Shown here piece after piece: positions 20,056 through 22,886 of a stretch of DNA of 22,886 nt. How positions within the stretch are numbered: position 1 is the first letter of the stretch; every line of letters starts with the position of its first letter. The DNA lies in contig NZ_CALBRW010000005.1 in NCBI RefSeq assembly GCF_937927635.1, positions 1 to 22,886 on the forward strand, in the 5' to 3' direction. The translations under genes were made by a program, and so were the position numbers. Source of the stretch: an uncultured Microbacterium sp. Lineage in GTDB: Bacteria > Actinomycetota > Actinomycetes > Actinomycetales > Microbacteriaceae. The notes below the pieces were generated by a model. That model was not told the origin of the DNA. It saw nothing but the letters and a program-made list of their open reading frames with translations, and did not search any database.

Positions 20056-20403
20056 ATGCCGGTTCACGAGCTCATCCCCCTGCGCGACCTGCAGTCCTGC
20101 TGCGCGCCGCTCACTCGCGAACCGCTGACCGTCGAGAACGCCGCATCGCTGGCATCCTCCCTCAAGGCCCTCGCCGATCCGGCGAGGCTGCGGATCCTGT
20201 CGATGATCACCGCACACGCCGACGGCGAGGCATGCGTCTGCGACCTCACCGAACCACTCGGGCTCAGCCAGCCGACGGTCTCCCACCATCTGCGCGTTCT
20301 GACGGAGGCCGGCTTCCTGGAGCGCGAGAAGCGCGGTACTTGGGCGTTCTTCCGCGTGGCCGACGGCGCACTGGAGTCCCTGACGACGCTGCTCGGACGC
20401 TGA
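20056..20403 (+). CDS. arsR: ArsR-family arsenite-responsive repressor
   Basis: A 115-aa winged-helix repressor (ALADPARLRILSMI, then DLTEPLGLSQPTVSHHLRVLTEAGFLEREKRGTWAFF). It has two sets of candidate As(III) ligands: C15-C16 near the N-terminus (LQSCCAPL), the position used by the Corynebacterium glutamicum type, and C60/C62 in EACVCDLTE, the CxC site of the E. coli/R773 type. The start at 20056 is fixed by a leaderless promoter ending six bases upstream. It should repress itself and the Cys-rich peptide gene, and possibly the aquaporin-arsC unit, whose promoter carries the same TTGA half-sites. Confidence 0.9.
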   Translation: MPVHELIPLRDLQSCCAPLTREPLTVENAASLASSLKALADPARLRILSMITAHADGEACVCDLTEPLGLSQPTVSHHLRVLTEAGFLEREKRGTWAFFRVADGALESLTTLLGR

Positions 20404-20463
20404 CCTCGCAATCACCCCGCGCATAAGGTCGCTCTGACCAGAAGAACCATGCACAATGGAGCC

Positions 20464-21921
20464 ATGTCAACGGCATCCGAGATCCCGGCCTCGACGCTGA
20501 TCGAGCGCACCGGCATCGAGATCATCCCCGAGTCCGAGCGCACCGCCAAGCCGCGCGACCTGTTCTGGCCGTGGTTCGCGGCCAACGTGTCGGTGTTCGG
20601 CATGAGCTACGGCTCGTTCGTGCTGGGCTTCGGCATCTCACTGTGGCAGGCCACACTGGTGTCGGTGATCGGCATCGTCGTGTCGTTCTTCCTGTGCGGG
20701 CTGATCGCCATCGCCGGCAAGCGCGGCTCGGCGCCGACGATGATCCTCTCGCGCGCGGCGTTCGGCGTGCAGGGGCAGAAGCTGCCAGGCATCGTGTCGT
20801 GGCTGACCTCGATCGGCTGGGAGACGTCCCTGGCCATCACCGCCGTGCTGGCCACCACCACGGTGTTCCGCAGCCTCGGCTGGCTCGGCGCCGACGACCA
20901 GGGCACGGCGCTGAAGATCATCGCGACCGTCGCCGTCGCGGCTCTCATCGTCGCGGCATCCGTGCTCGGCTATCACACCATCATGAAGCTGCAGTCGGTG
21001 CTCACCTGGCTGACCGGCATCATGACGATCCTGTTCCTGATCCTCACCTTCAACAGCATCGACTGGGCGGCCGCGTTCTCGCGCCCCGACGGAACGCTCG
21101 CGCAGACCATCGGCGCGCTGGTGATGGTGATGACCGGGTTCGGCCTGGGCTGGATCAACATCGCCGCCGACTGGTCGCGGTACCAGAAGCGCACGGCATC
21201 CGATTCGAAGATCATCGCCTGGAACACCATCGGCGGCTCCGTGGCGCCGATCATCCTGGTCTTCTTCGGCCTGCTGCTGGCGGGGTCGAACCAGAAGCTG
21301 GCGGATGCCGTCGGCGGCGATCCCATCGGAGCCCTGGCCACCCTGCTGCCGACCTGGATCCTCGTGCCGTTCCTGATCGTCGCGATCCTCACACTGGTCT
21401 CCGGCGCGGTGCTGGGCATCTATTCTTCGGGTCTGACGCTGCTGAGCCTGGGCATCCGCATCGCCCGGCCCGCCGCGGCCGGCGTCGACGGCGTGATCCT
21501 CACCGCCGGCACGATCTTCGTGGTGTTCTTCGCCGAGAGCTTCATCGGGCCGTTCCAGTCGTTCCTCATCACGCTGGGCGTGCCGATGGCGTCGTGGGCC
21601 GGCATCCTGATCGCCGACATCCTGCAGCGCCGGCACGACTACGACGAAGAGGCGCTGTTCGACTCGCGCGGCCGCTACGGCGCATTCGACTGGACGTCGA
21701 TCATCACCATGCTGGTCGCCACCGGAATCGGCTGGGGCTTCGTGATGAACCAGATCGAGCACACCCCGTGGAACGACTGGCAGGGCTACTTCCTGCGGGC
21801 GTTCGGGTGGATGGACGACTGGGGCTACGCGAACCTGGGCGTGCTGTTCGCGCTGGTGCTGTCGTTCGTCGTGACCTGGGTGCTCCGAGCCGGGAAGATC
21901 CGCCGCCAGGAGCAGGGATGA
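20464..21921 (+). CDS. NCS1-family nucleobase permease (cytosine/purine type)
   Basis: A 485-aa permease of the nucleobase:cation symporter-1 family with about 12 transmembrane helices. FWPWFAANVSVFGMSYGSFV (helix 1), SAPTMILSRAAFGVQG (between helices 2 and 3) and GWINIAADWSRYQ are family features; the last resembles the cation/substrate region of CodB-type carriers. Loops such as ADILQRRHDYDEEALFD are cytoplasmic. Substrate could be cytosine, another purine/pyrimidine, or a hydantoin. The ATG at 20464 is preferred; one at 20449 is in frame. CACAAT lies 6 nt before the preferred start. Its stop overlaps the hydrolase gene, implying uptake followed by cleavage of the same compound class. Confidence 0.88.
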   Translation: MSTASEIPASTLIERTGIEIIPESERTAKPRDLFWPWFAANVSVFGMSYGSFVLGFGISLWQATLVSVIGIVVSFFLCGLIAIAGKRGSAPTMILSRAAFGVQGQKLPGIVSWLTSIGWETSLAITAVLATTTVFRSLGWLGADDQGTALKIIATVAVAALIVAASVLGYHTIMKLQSVLTWLTGIMTILFLILTFNSIDWAAAFSRPDGTLAQTIGALVMVMTGFGLGWINIAADWSRYQKRTASDSKIIAWNTIGGSVAPIILVFFGLLLAGSNQKLADAVGGDPIGALATLLPTWILVPFLIVAILTLVSGAVLGIYSSGLTLLSLGIRIARPAAAGVDGVILTAGTIFVVFFAESFIGPFQSFLITLGVPMASWAGILIADILQRRHDYDEEALFDSRGRYGAFDWTSIITMLVATGIGWGFVMNQIEHTPWNDWQGYFLRAFGWMDDWGYANLGVLFALVLSFVVTWVLRAGKIRRQEQG

Positions 21922-22460
21922 GCAGTCGCTGGCTGGTCGTCATCGACCCGCAGAACATCTTCGCCTCCCCCGACTCCGAGTGGGGCTCGCCGTTCTTCGC
22001 CGACGCGATGGCGAACATCCGGCTGCTGGCCGACGCGCACGGCGAGAACGTGCTGGTCACGCGCTGGATGCCGACCGCCGACAGGTCCACGTCGTGGGGC
22101 GAGTACTTCGCCGCCTGGCCGTTCGCCGACAGGCCGGCATCCGATGCGCTCTACGACCTGGTTCCGGATGCTGTGGGTCTGTCTCCCCATCCCACCCTGG
22201 ATCTGCCGACGTTCGGCAAGTGGGGACCTGAGCTGGAGGCCATCGTCGGACGCGGCGCGGAGGTGGTGCTGGCCGGGGTCTCGACGGACTGCTGCGTGCT
22301 GTCGACAGCATTGGCAGGAGCGGATGCCGGTGCCCGCCTCACCATCGCGACAGACGCCTGCGCAGGCTCGACTGCCTCGAACCACGCCGCAGCCCTGCAC
22401 GTGATGGCCCTGTATCCGCCGCAGCTCACGCTGCGCACGACAACGGAGATCCTGAGCTAG
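21918..22460 (+). CDS. Isochorismatase-fold cysteine hydrolase
   Basis: A 180-aa member of the isochorismatase-like hydrolase family. The catalytic triad is visible: Asp in WLVVIDPQNIF (D10), Lys in TFGKWGPELE, and Cys in LAGVSTDCCVLSTA. The usual cis-peptide region precedes that Cys. Relatives hydrolyse amide bonds in nicotinamide, N-carbamoyl compounds, ureido intermediates and similar substrates. Coupling to an NCS1 permease by a 4-nt overlap suggests action on an imported nucleobase or its ring-opened product. A short conventional leader is absent because translation is coupled. Confidence 0.87.
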   Translation: MSSRWLVVIDPQNIFASPDSEWGSPFFADAMANIRLLADAHGENVLVTRWMPTADRSTSWGEYFAAWPFADRPASDALYDLVPDAVGLSPHPTLDLPTFGKWGPELEAIVGRGAEVVLAGVSTDCCVLSTALAGADAGARLTIATDACAGSTASNHAAALHVMALYPPQLTLRTTTEILS

Positions 22461-22473
22461 TACCCCCGATCTA

Positions 22474-22559
22474 CCGTCGAGAGCACGCGATGTCGCCGAG
22501 CGCACGGCTCCTTCACGCGAAGATCCCGTGCACTCGACGAGGTCCCGTGCTCTCGACGG
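22474..22559. repeat. 14-bp perfect inverted repeat with internal direct repeats, between convergent genes
   Basis: CCGTCGAGAGCACG (22474-22487) is the exact reverse complement of 22546-22559. Inside, TCCCGTGCACTCGACGA (22524-22540) nearly repeats the right arm's TCCCGTGCTCTCGACGG (22543-22559). The 111-bp gap 22461-22571 between convergent stops is almost entirely made of this element. A bidirectional terminator or a small dispersed palindromic repeat would both fit. Confidence 0.6.
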
Positions 22560-22571
22560 AGGTGGGCGGGG

Positions 22572-22886
22572 CTAGGAGCCCCAGGTGTGCACGGGGTCGC
22601 CGGAGTGCATGCGCTCGAGGTACTCGTCGAGCATGCCGTGCAGGGCCTGGGCGCGTGACTCTCCCGCGGCCTCACGAGCGGCCACGGCGGCACGCTGCCA
22701 GGTGGCGCCGTTGCGGCCGGTCAGGCAGCGCTGCTCGATGATGCCCAGGTAGCGATCGCGCACCGCGGACTCCACGCCATAGGCATCCAGCCCCTCCGCC
22801 GCCAGCGGCAGCAGTCGGCGCAGCACCAGCTCGCGCGGACCCACCCAGCCCACCTCGGGCCAGTACATCCGCGCCTCGATGCCGTC
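22572..22886 (-). CDS. C-terminal part of an unfinished gene, possibly glutamate-cysteine ligase-like
   Basis: The frame is open from the window edge to the stop at 22572 and gives 104 residues of a C-terminus. Recognisable stretches are ARMYWPEVGWVGPRELVLRR, LAAEGLDAYGVE, DRYLGIIEQRCLTGRNGATWQ and the end MHSGDPVHTWGS. The TG-x-x-G-A-x-WQ and P-V-H-T-W pattern reminds me of the end of GCS2-type glutamate-cysteine ligase/carboxylate-amine ligase proteins, but without the catalytic N-terminal part this is tentative. It converges with the hydrolase gene across the inverted-repeat element. Confidence 0.55.
   Translation of the reverse strand, partial: DGIEARMYWPEVGWVGPRELVLRRLLPLAAEGLDAYGVESAVRDRYLGIIEQRCLTGRNGATWQRAAVAAREAAGESRAQALHGMLDEYLERMHSGDPVHTWGS

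Noticed and set aside
20571..21917. Long forward frame overlapping the permease and running into the hydrolase
   Set aside because: The permease frame has clear membrane helices and family motifs; the other frame becomes meaningful only where it coincides with the hydrolase after 21918.

Overview
The window is high-GC DNA with tightly packed, often 4-nt-overlapping genes and several genes that appear to lack a Shine-Dalgarno leader. This points to an actinobacterium, most likely Microbacteriaceae (Microbacterium-like): there are three copies of the small family I recall as DUF7882, typical of that group, plus a DUF6766 protein, an ArsR-ArsC fusion and an actinobacterial-type ArsR. No tRNA, rRNA or CRISPR array was seen.

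Layout. (1) 1-2690: nested insertion sequences. An IS3-family element, decayed by two single-base frameshifts, has its right end at 1371 and has cut the 3' end off an IS256-family transposase gene. (2) 2788-5113: an NAD(P)H:FMN reductase-like gene, a VapBC-type toxin-antitoxin module bracketed by an 18-bp direct repeat, and a nitronate monooxygenase-like gene. (3) 5398-12181: a cluster of stress-type and unknown genes: three DUF7882 paralogues, an SDR of the general-stress type, an acidic small protein, two very small membrane proteins not previously listed, CorA, a DUF6766 membrane protein, a CBS-pair protein and two degenerate FHA paralogues. Five promoters in this cluster carry the same GTCAA-type box at exactly the same distance from a -10-like hexamer, which suggests one undescribed regulon. 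(4) 12221-14131: an NmrA-like SDR and a zinc alcohol dehydrogenase. (5) 14132-16600: a gene-poor stretch with inverted repeats, then a divergent histidine kinase / NarL-type response regulator pair, with a 15-20 aa mini-ORF just upstream of the kinase. (6) 16664-17953: M18 aminopeptidase. (7) 17985-20403: an arsenic locus made of an ArsR-ArsC fusion, an aquaporin, a stand-alone ArsC, a 22-aa peptide with six cysteines in mirror-symmetric spacing, and a second ArsR. No ArsB/Acr3 pump is visible. (8) 20464-22460: an NCS1 nucleobase permease coupled to a cysteine hydrolase. (9) The window ends inside an unfinished reverse-strand gene.

How the parts fit. In the arsenic locus, arsenate would be reduced by ArsC and arsenite could leave passively through the aquaporin, with ArsR-type repressors acting at TTGAC/GTCAA dyads in two divergent promoter regions. 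The peptide is a candidate arsenite or soft-metal binder. The 6-11 kb cluster looks like an envelope/osmotic or general stress island under one activator. All functional statements rest on reading the sequence and on family knowledge; no database search was possible.
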